A stretch of DNA of 64,000 nt from Pseudoscleropodium purum (taxonomy: Eukaryota > Streptophyta > Bryopsida > Hypnales > Brachytheciaceae), in the NCBI GenBank assembly GCA_963969395.1, contig OZ017801.1:560501-624500 (forward strand). The letters run 5' to 3'. A model generated the notes under the pieces. It did no database searches, was not told where the DNA came from, and worked only from the letters and a program-made list of their open reading frames with translations. A program made the position numbers and the translations under genes. Shown here one piece after another: positions 53,793-64,000 of the stretch (position 1 is its first letter; every line of letters starts with the position of its first letter).

Positions 53793-56700
53793 TCAAAAAG
53801 TAATATAAAAGGTTCTGATCTCCATGGGTGCAATCTCCACGTTAGTATCATCTTTGCGCATTGGACGACCGCGAACGATATTTTTTCCGGTCGCTTCATT
53901 TCCCTCAACAATCCACTCCAATTTCTTCACATTTGACTTTTTCTGGTTTGCTGAAAGAGTCACTTCCACCACGTCGTTTATCTGCAAACCATTCGTATTA
54001 GCATCCAACTTCAGGAGCCCAGTCAAAACTTCTCACAAAATTTATATCGAAACACTGGCAAATCAAGGAGCACCTGGGAGACAGGAATTAGGAGCATGGC
54101 ACCTTTTTGTAGGGAAAAAGACTAGACAAATCAACAGTGGAAGATTTCGATAGCTTCTCACTCTCATCAACCTGGCACATGACAAGCAGTTTCAGGAATA
54201 TGAATCCTTAAGGCACCTTGCGAGTGGGTCAGGCAACATAGTGAGTCATATACTGCTTTAAATCGACGTTCTGGAGACCCAGATAAAGAATTAACGAATA
54301 CAGAGTCCGTACTTCTGAAAAATAGATCGGCAAATCAAGTTCTCCTAAGAGGGATTCGATTTGGGCACGTACCTCAAAAATGTTGACGAGTCTAAGAAGC
54401 ACTCGGCCATCATTTAACTCCTGCAGCCCGATTCCAAATACTAAGGCTCAGATGGCTTATCGACATAGTAAATATTATCCAAGCAAATAACTTCGAATTT
54501 GAACATCCATAATACCAAGAGTGCGCAGAAACTGGTGGTCTGACCTGAAGTGTCATGATAGCAATATTCTGAGGCAACTCGTAGCCTTCTTTTAGAGCTG
54601 AGAAACGTGGTGAGTGGAGAATCTCCTTGTTGCCATCCTGATCGCAGAAGCAATGCTTTAGTAACGAAATGCAAGACTCACATGACGTGCACCAGGGTAA
54701 CAGCAAAGTTAAAAAAGCTGTACTTCTCAGAAGGTTTAATGAATCGCTTGACGCATTTGCAACTAGAGGAGTTAGTCAAAATATACCTCTAGCACGGAGA
54801 AAGTCAGCTGTACAGGCATTAAAATTTGTTGGCCCTTAATGCGACGCCATTGAGCAGCTTCTTCTGATGGATTGATATTAACATAAAACGATCCTTGCAC
54901 CTGTTCCCGTGTCAGGCACCATAATAACAGAATTCGATGAGGATCAGGGTTGGCCTTCATCTACTTTACTTTCGTAAATAGCTAATAAACGTAATGCCAG
55001 AACATTGGTCGCATGACCAATAAGAGGCAAGCAAGAGCCGTGCCTCGAATATGATGAGCATATGCAGGCGATTACTAAACGATTGTGCAGGATAATTTAA
55101 ACAGATTCAAAGAAAAGTAAGATGATGTTCAGAACCCACAGTAAGGCCTTCACATTGGCCATCACTTCTACAGACTGTCTCGTTGAGTGCCTCCCCCACA
55201 CCCCTGTGGTCGTCATACAAAAGGCGCCTACAAAATAGTCCAACATACACGAAAGTTAGCAAAACCTGTTTTTGATACACCCATCCACAACTGAATAGAT
55301 CCAACACAGTGAAGCTATTGTGAACACTCTGCTGGAGTCACTAGCCTCCATTAGAAGACCTCTAAGTCTGGCTTGGGCGAATTCGTTTTTTTCGTCAAAC
55401 ACAAGCATGAACAGAATGCAACTTCCTATTAACCAACAACATTTTAAGTACAACATATATCAACACAAACATGAACGCTAACACATCCCAAGCATACAAA
55501 AATGTGGTTTCTCATCCATTAAATTTTTTAAGATTCTTGAGCTGGTTTTTTACAATTTGTACGGTATGGATTCTGAAGAATTTGCTTTGCAAAAACTCTA
55601 TTATTCAATAGGTGCTAGTAGGTCTGGCCTCAAAAAATAACCTATCAGTTCAAAAAATGACCCTTCAAAAATGACTTGAATAAAAAAGTAAAATTACAAT
55701 CTTTAAAAACCAATATAATTAGAACTTCACGTTTTGAACCTCAAGAAAAAAAATTCAACTTTGGGCTTTAAATTATATTCAAAAATATTGGTTTGTGTAC
55801 TGGTTTGTGTACTAATTGACCTAACCGTATATATGTAATCTGTTGATTATATTTTACAACTATTCTTTGAGAGTCATCATTAAATTATTCTTCTAAGTTG
55901 CATTTTATAGTACATCTCACAATCTTGGAAATCTGGAATACACCTTGGTCCTTAAGGGGTTAAACTGGAAATGGAGATGAGGTACCTATGCAGCATGATC
56001 TCCAACTGGCCGTCGACAATACTACTTCCACCTAAAGCTCGGTCTACAAGGACCGAGACATCGATTTCTGAATCTTGCATGTACAACCCCAGATTCAGCT
56101 GCCCCCATGATCCCCGAGACCCCCATTAGCACTGCATTGTTCTCTACTGAAAACCTACGATCAAGGGCTCCACAAACAGGCGTGGAAATCGTGGAATGAT
56201 ACAGGATATTCAACCCCAAACCGAAAAGAGTGGAACGTCAAATTAAGAGTGATGAAAAGTATGGATGAAGAGTGCCAAAAGATAGACTTACAGGATAGTA
56301 GTTGCCAGCAACAGGTTCTTTAACATCTAGATCCCAATCGGGCCTGAAGTCTCTCACCTGCAGTCAATAGAAAGATAATCAGGAGATTTGCCAATCTTCA
56401 ATGTGTTTTCATACATACTGACTTCCGTTGAAGAAAGAGAAGCAATTGGTGCCTTTACGAAGAGAAGGAATTGGATCACCATTCTATTTCAACACTAAGT
56501 TCACATGATTTGTCCGACTGAAATCAGGTGAATAAAACCACAACGAACATATAAACGATGCTTTTGAAACTAACTTGCAACCAAATAACTTGGAGTTCGC
56601 TATTGCGAAAAGAGTACTTGGACTTGCCCTTTTAAGAAAATCTCGACCGTTCGAATCGGTGTAGAAAGTTTTCTGTGTCTTCAAGGGCGTCGATAACTTT

Positions 56701-59700
56701 GTAACGATCTCCTTGCCATTGCTGTCATCAACAGGAATAGGACCAACCTGCAACAGCAATAAAAAGTCAATTCCATTCCATTCTGGATTAGCCTCTCAAA
56801 GACGTATCCAATTTTAAAATTTTCTTCTAGTTCTAAACCCATTTTGATACCACAAACCAATTCATTGTGCAAGCTTGGACGTCTAGAGATAGAGGAGGAC
56901 CACTAGTTCTAGGTGCTCACAGTAAATTGGACTTCAGCTTGCTCAACATTCTTGTAAACTCTGACAACCTGCACAAGATTCCCGGCAAAAGATAATGAAT
57001 CTGCAACCTCCAGATAAAACAATCGTGGATATAGGCAATTTCATGCGAAACGAGATTGGTCATGGAATGCCTAATCATGCAACTTGTGATGACACATTGG
57101 TCGTTTGACATGGACTAATGAAACACACCTGCACAAGAGTTGCTTTGTGCACATTTGGAAAGAATCTAGGGGTCTTATGAACTTTCCAAAAAAATCGCAT
57201 CTCTCGTACAAGTTGGTCCCCTTGGCAGAGGCAGACAAGATACTCACCTGCGAGATCCAAGGTGATAAGTGCTGGTGGACTTCCTCAACCACGGGTCCTC
57301 GAAAAACTGTCACCTGTACAGGTAAGCCGCAACTGAGAAAGGGCTGACGACGTTCTCTCTTCTCTCACAGTCGACTCATAATCAATCTACAGAAAATGAG
57401 TAAGGACACCTTCAAGAACGACAAATTTCAAAAGTCTGAGCTCACCATTAAATTGGAGTCCTCGAGTGAGAAACACTCAGAGGTATTCGGTCGGAATAAG
57501 TAAGCACCAGACGCCTGCAGTTATTATGAACCATGTACAATTAGAACCATTTCTTAAAAAAATTCCCAGTAATTCATGAGCAATAAGCAGAGAGATATTA
57601 GCGGAATTGCAAGGTGAACCTGATATGGGTCTTGTTCGGTTATACCACTGCTTCCGTTATACCAACAATAAGACTGCTCCAAACGAGTTGATACCTGTCC
57701 AGGTCCCTCTACCATCAGCACTTTTAAAATGACGCAGTCGTACGTACAGACCCAAGAAAGAATTACTACGCAACAGAAGAGCCTAGAAGGAAGGGTCATG
57801 GTCAGAAAGATAATAAACGTACTCCAGTATTTTTGTTCGTCATTTCAGTCAACAAGCCTGTCTCTTTCGAGAATGTAAGTTGTAACTGGCTTGATTTCAA
57901 ATAAACACTGCGAGGAACCCTTCGCGTCTCATAGGACGACATCTTCGCAACATCTGCGAACCGGTAGCACGTCATTACAAGCACTGACGAATTACTTTCA
58001 GAAATATATATAATATAGTATGGTCCACACGATCAGGTATACCAAATAAAGAAATCATATGAACTCCCTTTCATCTGGACGTGTCCAGAGGCAGACTGGA
58101 GAATCGTAGACCTTGTTACAAATTGTGCTTGGGGACTTACTTTTACTGTCGGTAGAAGACGTTCGAATCACGAACGACGTGTAGCCAAGAGGAGGAACTG
58201 CAGCTGCAAATACCAGAAAGTATTTTGGAGCTGTGCCAGCAGAGGCTCCAGCATGAAGGTTGACGTATTTATCTCGTAGTTTACGGTCAGCATCGGTAAG
58301 AGGAATTAACTGGGATGGAATTGAGTTGCCTTCCGCATCAATCACTTCAATTTTTGCGCTCGAAACCTGCTCTATTATCCAATATAAGAAATTTTCGTAA
58401 AGTCTCAACTCGTTAGTCGATCACTAAGATGCAAGAACTAGATCAAATGCCCACGATTTATCCGGAACAAAAGGCTGTACAGTGTCCCCAAGTCCACAAC
58501 CTACCAACCAATCGTTTCCAGTTTGAAAGTAATCAACAAAATTTCATGAGCTGATACATTCACAAGATATCTTACCGGAACTCGCACAAAGTCTTCCCTT
58601 TCCCATCCCAAGGGATTGTACGCTACCACTACCTGCAACGTCAAACAGCCTCAATGTATAGCAAAACGTTGCAATAGATCTCAATGAATTATTGAAGATG
58701 CCCAAATAATATTGGACCAGCTTAGAAGCCGGCGTGAGATCTGGCTAGTCATGCCGCCAAGGTATGAAATCTCCAAGTTTGACAACCAACTTACAATGCT
58801 TTTCCCAGACTTAAGCTCCACTTCAGTTGGTGGGCAGTAGCTCACGTTCAGCAGGTTGCACTGCAACAATTAACAAATAAAACGAAGCAGATGAGGCAGT
58901 ATCATAAAAATGAAGAATATTTTCATCAGGTCGTGATCGTCTGAAACCACGTGAATAGTCTTTCTTCCATACTTACGCTGCACAGAGACGGTTAAATCAT
59001 CTTTCCCGCTCATGTTAATTAGTCAGGATTCCAGAGTTCTTCTTGGAAGGTTGTGGGAATGCCTCCAATTTCAAGTCCCCCTGCGATATATGGTGGAGAA
59101 GAAGAATACAAAATCAATAACCAAAAAAATAGACCCCAAGACTACAGGTAAATACCTGCTCTAGATCCAAGACTTCACTATTGAAAAAGCCTGCTTCTGG
59201 AGTATCCTTGAGCATCCGTTCTCCACGTTTAGACTTCTCCGTCAGTGGAGCGTTCCCCAAACCCTTCTTGTTAATTCGTGATGCTAAAGCTTCGTTGAAA
59301 ACCTTCTCCGCCTGAACTAGGCAACAGGAAAAGATTAAAAAGGCTTTCTTCAAGAAGACCATGGAACGGAGGAGGAGCCTACACTAGGTATTGAACAAAA
59401 TGCGTCGCAATGTTCACCAAATAATCACGTAGCCAGTCAGGGTTAGTTAAGTGTCTGATCGTGCTAGATAAAAACAGGAGGAAGCTGTGAAATTCGAAAC
59501 TGGCACATCATTTATTTCTAAGCCACATGTAACCGACTACAACCTAAGCTTGAACACCAACCATTCACTACCCAGATCTAAACTTCCAGTGTCTGAAAAG
59601 AAACTCTTCAGAAATCTGACTAAACCAGTTGAAAATTGTACATTATGACAGCAGGCAAATGAACAGGTTCAAAAAGCATATTTACAGTACCTCAAATGCC

Positions 59701-62700
59701 CCGGTAGCCAACCGAGCGGCATAATCATCTGCAACATGTTGTCGCTCCGTGCCACTTACCTATGAGACATTAACAAAGGTTACAAGAGTCTTGCAGTCCA
59801 TTACCCAATTTCCCTTGAGAAAGGCAACCTGAACCTGAAACCAACTGTTTAGTAATTGGTATTCTGAAGCGTGGATACATAATATGTCACGGTTTGTAAC
59901 CTTGAGGTTGCAAAAAGTATTTGGTATAACTCACTCCATCATGATGCTGCAGGATAGCAACTGCCTCCTCCAAACTGTCCGTATTTGGTCCGGAAGACTT
60001 TCTCCCCATCAAGAATTCTACTTGTCTTGCAGCCTGTGTTTAAAAAGGTTAAAAACTGCTAGCATGACTCCAGCGGGTGACCTTGACATGAACTGAATTT
60101 AAAAACATCCAATTGCACATTATCATGGCATTACGTCCATTCATGAAATTTTTTAGCTTCACCAGAGTATGTTATCCTCTATTGAAGGATCCTCTGAGAA
60201 ATCATAGAGGCCTAACACAGAATTGACACCAATGGAACACAATACCTGAAAGGATAACAAGACAATCAAAGGAAAAGTGATAGGAAAATGCCATAAACAA
60301 AACATCGGATGCGCAGGATCTCTCACTTGAAGCAACCCAGAAAGCTTTCGCACGTAACCCTTGAGTGCTGGCCTACTTGTAAAATATCCGGTCCAGAAGC
60401 AATGTGGGCAGTCAGAATATCTGCATAATCACAAGATTTTCTAGTTCACATGATAAGACCAGGAGCATTGCCAATCCAACATTCAACAATGTCAGGTGCA
60501 AAAAGCACAGCATTTGATTACTCTAGGAAATTCCAGACGCCTGCTAGTATCTTATCAAAAATTCACCTTGGGGTACTGACGACGACATACCTCGACATGA
60601 ACACATTCAAGCTATTTGCATCAGATTATTAAGCTCAAAGACAAGATTCTGATCATCGGAATTGCAAAACAAATTCTCATAGAAAGCAATAAAGCACTGA
60701 AGAAATGCCTTACGGAAAGTAATCATCGGTTTTCAGATGCCAAGTTGCGTTCGCAGCATGAACAGCATCCACGTACATTGATGGGGTTGAATAAAATGCG
60801 TTGACTCGGCCATCCTATACAATTGTTTGTAAAAGTGAGTCTCTGGCAATGTGTAAACCGCTGAAAGCAATTTAATGTGCAAAAACCTTGATATGCATGA
60901 GAAGCATCAGCATTTCATAACTATGCTGCAAAGAAGACACAACCCAACAAAAATTAAGGGAATCAAGCTGAGGCATCAAGCGCACAAAACCTGAGATAGC
61001 CATTCATTTTGATTAGAAAAGTACCATGTTCACATAATGTATGAGCTTGTCAATTTGCTTGTACCAAGTGTTGGCATTTTCATATGCAAAGTCATCACCC
61101 ATTGGCCACATGATATGACTTGTACGAAACTCCTTGCTCTGTTACAAAAGGCCATCTTTCCCTCAGGCCACCCACTTGAACATTTGTGGCATTTGCATCC
61201 ATTAAATACATGGAGAATACCGCTTATGTGTTACCTGATTCTTGACGTACTCGACAAATAGATTCACTAATTCTGGAACGTTGTAACCATAAAGACTTGG
61301 GTCATCCTGCACCATTGCCGGAAGGAGATAGCCATGGCTCAGTAAATTGGAGCGAGAAATGCTTTACATCGCATTAATAAGTCTCACACTTAACACATAA
61401 GTTCTAAATCAGTGCAGTAAGTGTCGCGAGAACTAGTAGTCAAAATTTATTTTCAAATGACGAGAGAATCTTCAAAGGGCAGAGGATTGCTACCTGAATC
61501 GGGGAATTTTCAGATTTAATATCAAACAGAAATTCACGAGGTGGCTCGTAATGGTGTGTCATCAACCCCGCAAAAATCTGTGGATGAACATCAACGGCAG
61601 ATTTTGAATTCCCCAAAAAACATTAATGGCACTCACGTAGTTCAATTCTACTTGTCTGCACATATAGAGCTCAGAGAATTGTAGCCCCCCTACCACTGCG
61701 AAGCTACTACAGCAACAGCGTCTTTCGACCACAACTTAGGTCACAGATGATTCAACCAATCATCTCATGTGCCCGAGGTCCAAGGTTTAAGGTGGTTTCA
61801 GAGTAGCTGGCAGCTTCACATTACCTACCTGAGCAGATGCTCCTAAAGATTTTGAGCCGCGCCATATAACCTCCATGGTCTGCTCTTTGCGACGCTTAAT
61901 GATATCCTGATAATCAGCGCGTGCGAAAAAGAAAGCATCGAAGCCAATCTGCGGCGACGTGCAGGTACACCAATACATGCCATTCTCAGGATCGTCCCTT
62001 GCTGCAGTCGTGTAGCTGAGGAACGAGACTTCATCATATCTACTCCAAATGAATGACGACGAGTGAGAGAACAAGGCAAGAGTATGTGAAAGGAAAATCG
62101 AACCTCGGCCCCGAGAAGATACGCCTGCACGGCAGAATGACCAAAAGGGTCAATCTGCCAGCCAATGCGAGGAATCTTTCCAAATTGATCCATGATATAA
62201 CGATGCCCCAGTGTAGTCTGATCAACCATGTCGACATAATGCGTGGCAGCCTCATCGTGCATGCAGTAACCCCCGTTTCTGTCAAAATTCGACCTTGTCA
62301 AACTCAATACACAGCTGCCTCTGTGCCAGTATCACTCACTCCACTAGACACAAAATCATACTTTCTCATCTAGCAGACAAACCTGTCAAGGTATAATTTT
62401 CACTGCTGCATGAACATTTGCTATATCAAAATGAGTGCGATTGATGCAGGTCAAGGTGGTCCTACATAAATTCCAGTTGCCCAGAGTCCACGAGCTTCTT
62501 GACACTTTTTTGCTTTGCTGGTGACTGCTCCTTCCACCAGCGCTGGAAGAAGGCCTGCACCACCCTCCAAAGCTCAATCTTCTGCGCCTCAACGTCACAA
62601 CAGGAACCCAGAAATCACACCTATCTAGAGACATTTACAATGGAAAGTGAGATAAAACCCTGACGAATGTAACGGGGAAAATGAAACCAAGAATTAAGAA

Positions 62701-63423
62701 ACAAAGCCCAGCAAGTGCGACCTGCTCCACGTAGATAAACTTCCGATTCGGATCCTGCTCTAGAGCAGTCACCACTGAGTCCAACACATACTGCACTGCA
62801 GCAATCTGCCAAACACGCAGCAAAAAAGCGCCAAGCTTAGATACTGGTAATCGATCATCAAGTACAGTAGACATAGAACCACAGGACTTTGCTTCATTCC
62901 CAATTCTGAACTACATTCCCCGCCACAATTCGCACCCATTGCAGAAAAGAAGTCAAACTCTTGGACATGGCGATCACAACCGATCCCGTGTCAAGCATTG
63001 GCAACGTTGCACGCACTTCCACGAACTTCGACAATAACATCCATGCGACAAATCAATCCAACCGCGGAAAACCGGACGCAACACAATTGACCTCTGCCAC
63101 CGCCTGCCACCTCCCAAACCCCAACGCAAAAACCTGAAAAATCCTCCAATTCCGGCACCCATTTGAAATGATTCAAGTGCTCCACTCGCCTGGATAGAAT
63201 TGTTGGAGCCCACGAAGTACTGGTCGACGGTCTTGAGCCAGCCCACATCGTCATGTGTGTGGGACACCAGATGCACATTGAGCTTGTCCTCCACAACGGA
63301 TCCGCTCGTATTGTAAACCTTGACTCCAAATCGAAATGGCTGCTCCATAGCCACGGTGGAGCACACCCGAAGAATGCCATGCAGCAGCAGCAGCAACCGA
63401 ATTGGCGCTGTGAAGGTTGCCAT
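53793..63423 (-). CDS. lysosomal/vacuolar-type alpha-mannosidase (GH38), 30 exons, 1,040 aa
   Basis: Removes alpha-linked mannose from N-glycans, probably in the vacuole or apoplast. Exons (high to low): 63423-63190, 62805-62722, 62554-62466, 62278-62104, 61948-61829, 61577-61494, 61306-61235, 61132-61025, 60814-60714, 60420-60327, 60033-59935, 59759-59691, 59311-59156, 58860-58795, 58632-58576, 58366-58141, 57953-57823, 57694-57620, 57514-57446, 57313-57248, 56968-56921, 56747-56628, 56357-56292, 56098-55986, 55227-55140, 54900-54787, 54637-54545, 54420-54373, 54171-54103, 53981-53793. They total 3,123 bases with every junction in phase. Residues 1-25 form a signal peptide. Zinc-site residues lie in HTHDDVGW (H57, D59) and QHHDG; the nucleophile is D179 in [26 protein letters not shown] is a family hallmark near the C-terminal part. 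Introns 1 and 22 use GC donors. Confidence 0.93.
55516..55960 (+). repeat. dispersed A/T-rich repeat, copy 2, in mannosidase intron 24
   Basis: Matches 19,040-19,505. It sits in the longest intron of the mannosidase gene (55,985-55,228), well away from both splice sites. Neither end shows a clear inverted repeat or duplication, so the element type is open. Confidence 0.7.
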
Positions 63424-64000
63424 ACTCCCCAAGATCGCCACCGTCGGCAGCACCCCGATGCCCCAATTCTTCAAAATACAGCACCAAGAATGAGGAGAAC
63501 ACAAGACAGAAAAGCAAACGAGCACTAACTTAATGAATGCGTGATTTAGCTCACTGCAGCCTCAGCAGCAGCAGGAGCAGCATTGCGAAGGACGCTGGGT
63601 TGCAGGGGACAGTCGAATTTGGGTTCACATTTCTAACGTCGAAATGTGATGCCGCTGCTGCTGCGCTGCAGATGGGAAGAGTGCGAGGGAAGGGACGATG
63701 AGCCGAGGTGGCGGATTGCGACCGGTCTGAGTGAAGTGATAAGCTCAAGGACGCGCACTAAGCTAACGTGGCAGCGAGGGCACGAAGTTCCGGGACTTCG
63801 AGAGTTTGAGCAGATCTCCATCGCGGCACTCACTGTTGGAGTGGGAGTAGAAATTTTCAAGGATTTTCAAGTGTTCCAGAGTGAGAATTAGAGATATCCC
63901 TTGTGCGTCAGCACTACACAGTGTGGAGAAAATTTATTATGCTACGGTCCAAAGTCTAATTCCAAGTTGGCCCAATTTACAAAAATAGGGCCAACTTCAA
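63424..64000. other. upstream region of the mannosidase gene
   Basis: Holds the leader and promoter. The frame of exon 1 continues open upstream to 63,525, but residue 1 at 63,423 is preferred because it places the hydrophobic signal sequence at the start. A GC-rich GCAGCAGCAG tract lies at 63,560-63,580. No second gene was recognised. Confidence 0.5.

Noticed and set aside
60170..60240. An additional mannosidase exon ([16 protein letters not shown])
   Set aside because: GH38 proteins go directly from the block ending in KLSG.. to AARQ.EF. The extra frame has no conserved motif and would need unsupported splice sites.
62040..62103. Extension of mannosidase exon 4 into a longer open frame
   Set aside because: It breaks the GH38 alignment; the GT at 62,103 joined to 61,948 restores [20 protein letters not shown] in phase.
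63646..63891. A plus-strand 81-residue gene upstream of the mannosidase
   Set aside because: It lies in a promoter-like GC-rich stretch and has no recognisable domain.
1..64000. tRNA, rRNA or CRISPR features
   Set aside because: I found no cloverleaf with a usual T-loop, no rRNA-like block, and no regularly spaced direct repeats with unique spacers. The palindromes are irregularly spaced and belong to a plant transposon.

Overview
The window is nuclear DNA of a land plant. Three things show this: a 30-exon vacuolar-type alpha-mannosidase gene with GT-AG introns, a plant-style tandem TKL kinase gene, and Ty3/gypsy retrotransposons with a tRNA-Asp-type primer site. The accessory gene families (a DUF7869-like protein and a ParB-methyltransferase-like protein) and the kinase architecture suggest a bryophyte (moss or liverwort). 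That is an inference; I cannot name a species.

Layout. Bases 1-7,964 are decayed retroelement debris: an LTR end, pol fragments, and relics of an LTR-encoded ORF. They form the left arm and the start of the right arm of a large imperfect inverted repeat. Into this debris a giant DNA transposon has inserted (7,971-44,430; about 20.7 kb once later insertions are subtracted). It has 31-bp terminal inverted repeats (27/31 identical) and a near-perfect 6-bp target duplication. The intact other arm of the inverted repeat serves as an empty-site control. The transposon carries two divergent multi-exon genes. On the minus strand is a long gene with a ParB-like domain, a degenerate adenine-methylase-like domain, an acidic region with a SUMO-interaction-like motif, and coiled coil (15,214 to 8,486). 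On the plus strand is a DUF7869-type, RNase H-fold, transposase-like gene (37,453-43,609). Fifteen copies of a 17-bp palindrome, ATCCTCGANTCGAGGAT, lie in the introns and upstream regions of these two genes, and I saw none elsewhere in the window.

Two younger insertions interrupt the transposon. One is a 12.5-kb gypsy element (22,506-35,002; TSD GTTGC). Its 3.3-kb LTRs each contain a protein gene of about 552 codons with its own TATA box. The other is a 3.3-kb solo LTR of the same family (37,782-41,077; TSD TATGA) that splits the transposase-like gene. A third, internally deleted solo LTR (44,629-46,280; TSD TGAGA) lies just outside the transposon. Both transposon genes also carry in-frame stops, so this copy is dead as it stands.

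From about 47.8 kb on the DNA is ordinary genic sequence: an intronless two-kinase gene (48,797-51,385, minus) and the alpha-mannosidase gene (63,423 to 53,793, minus). The mannosidase was assembled exon by exon and is open throughout (1,040 codons).
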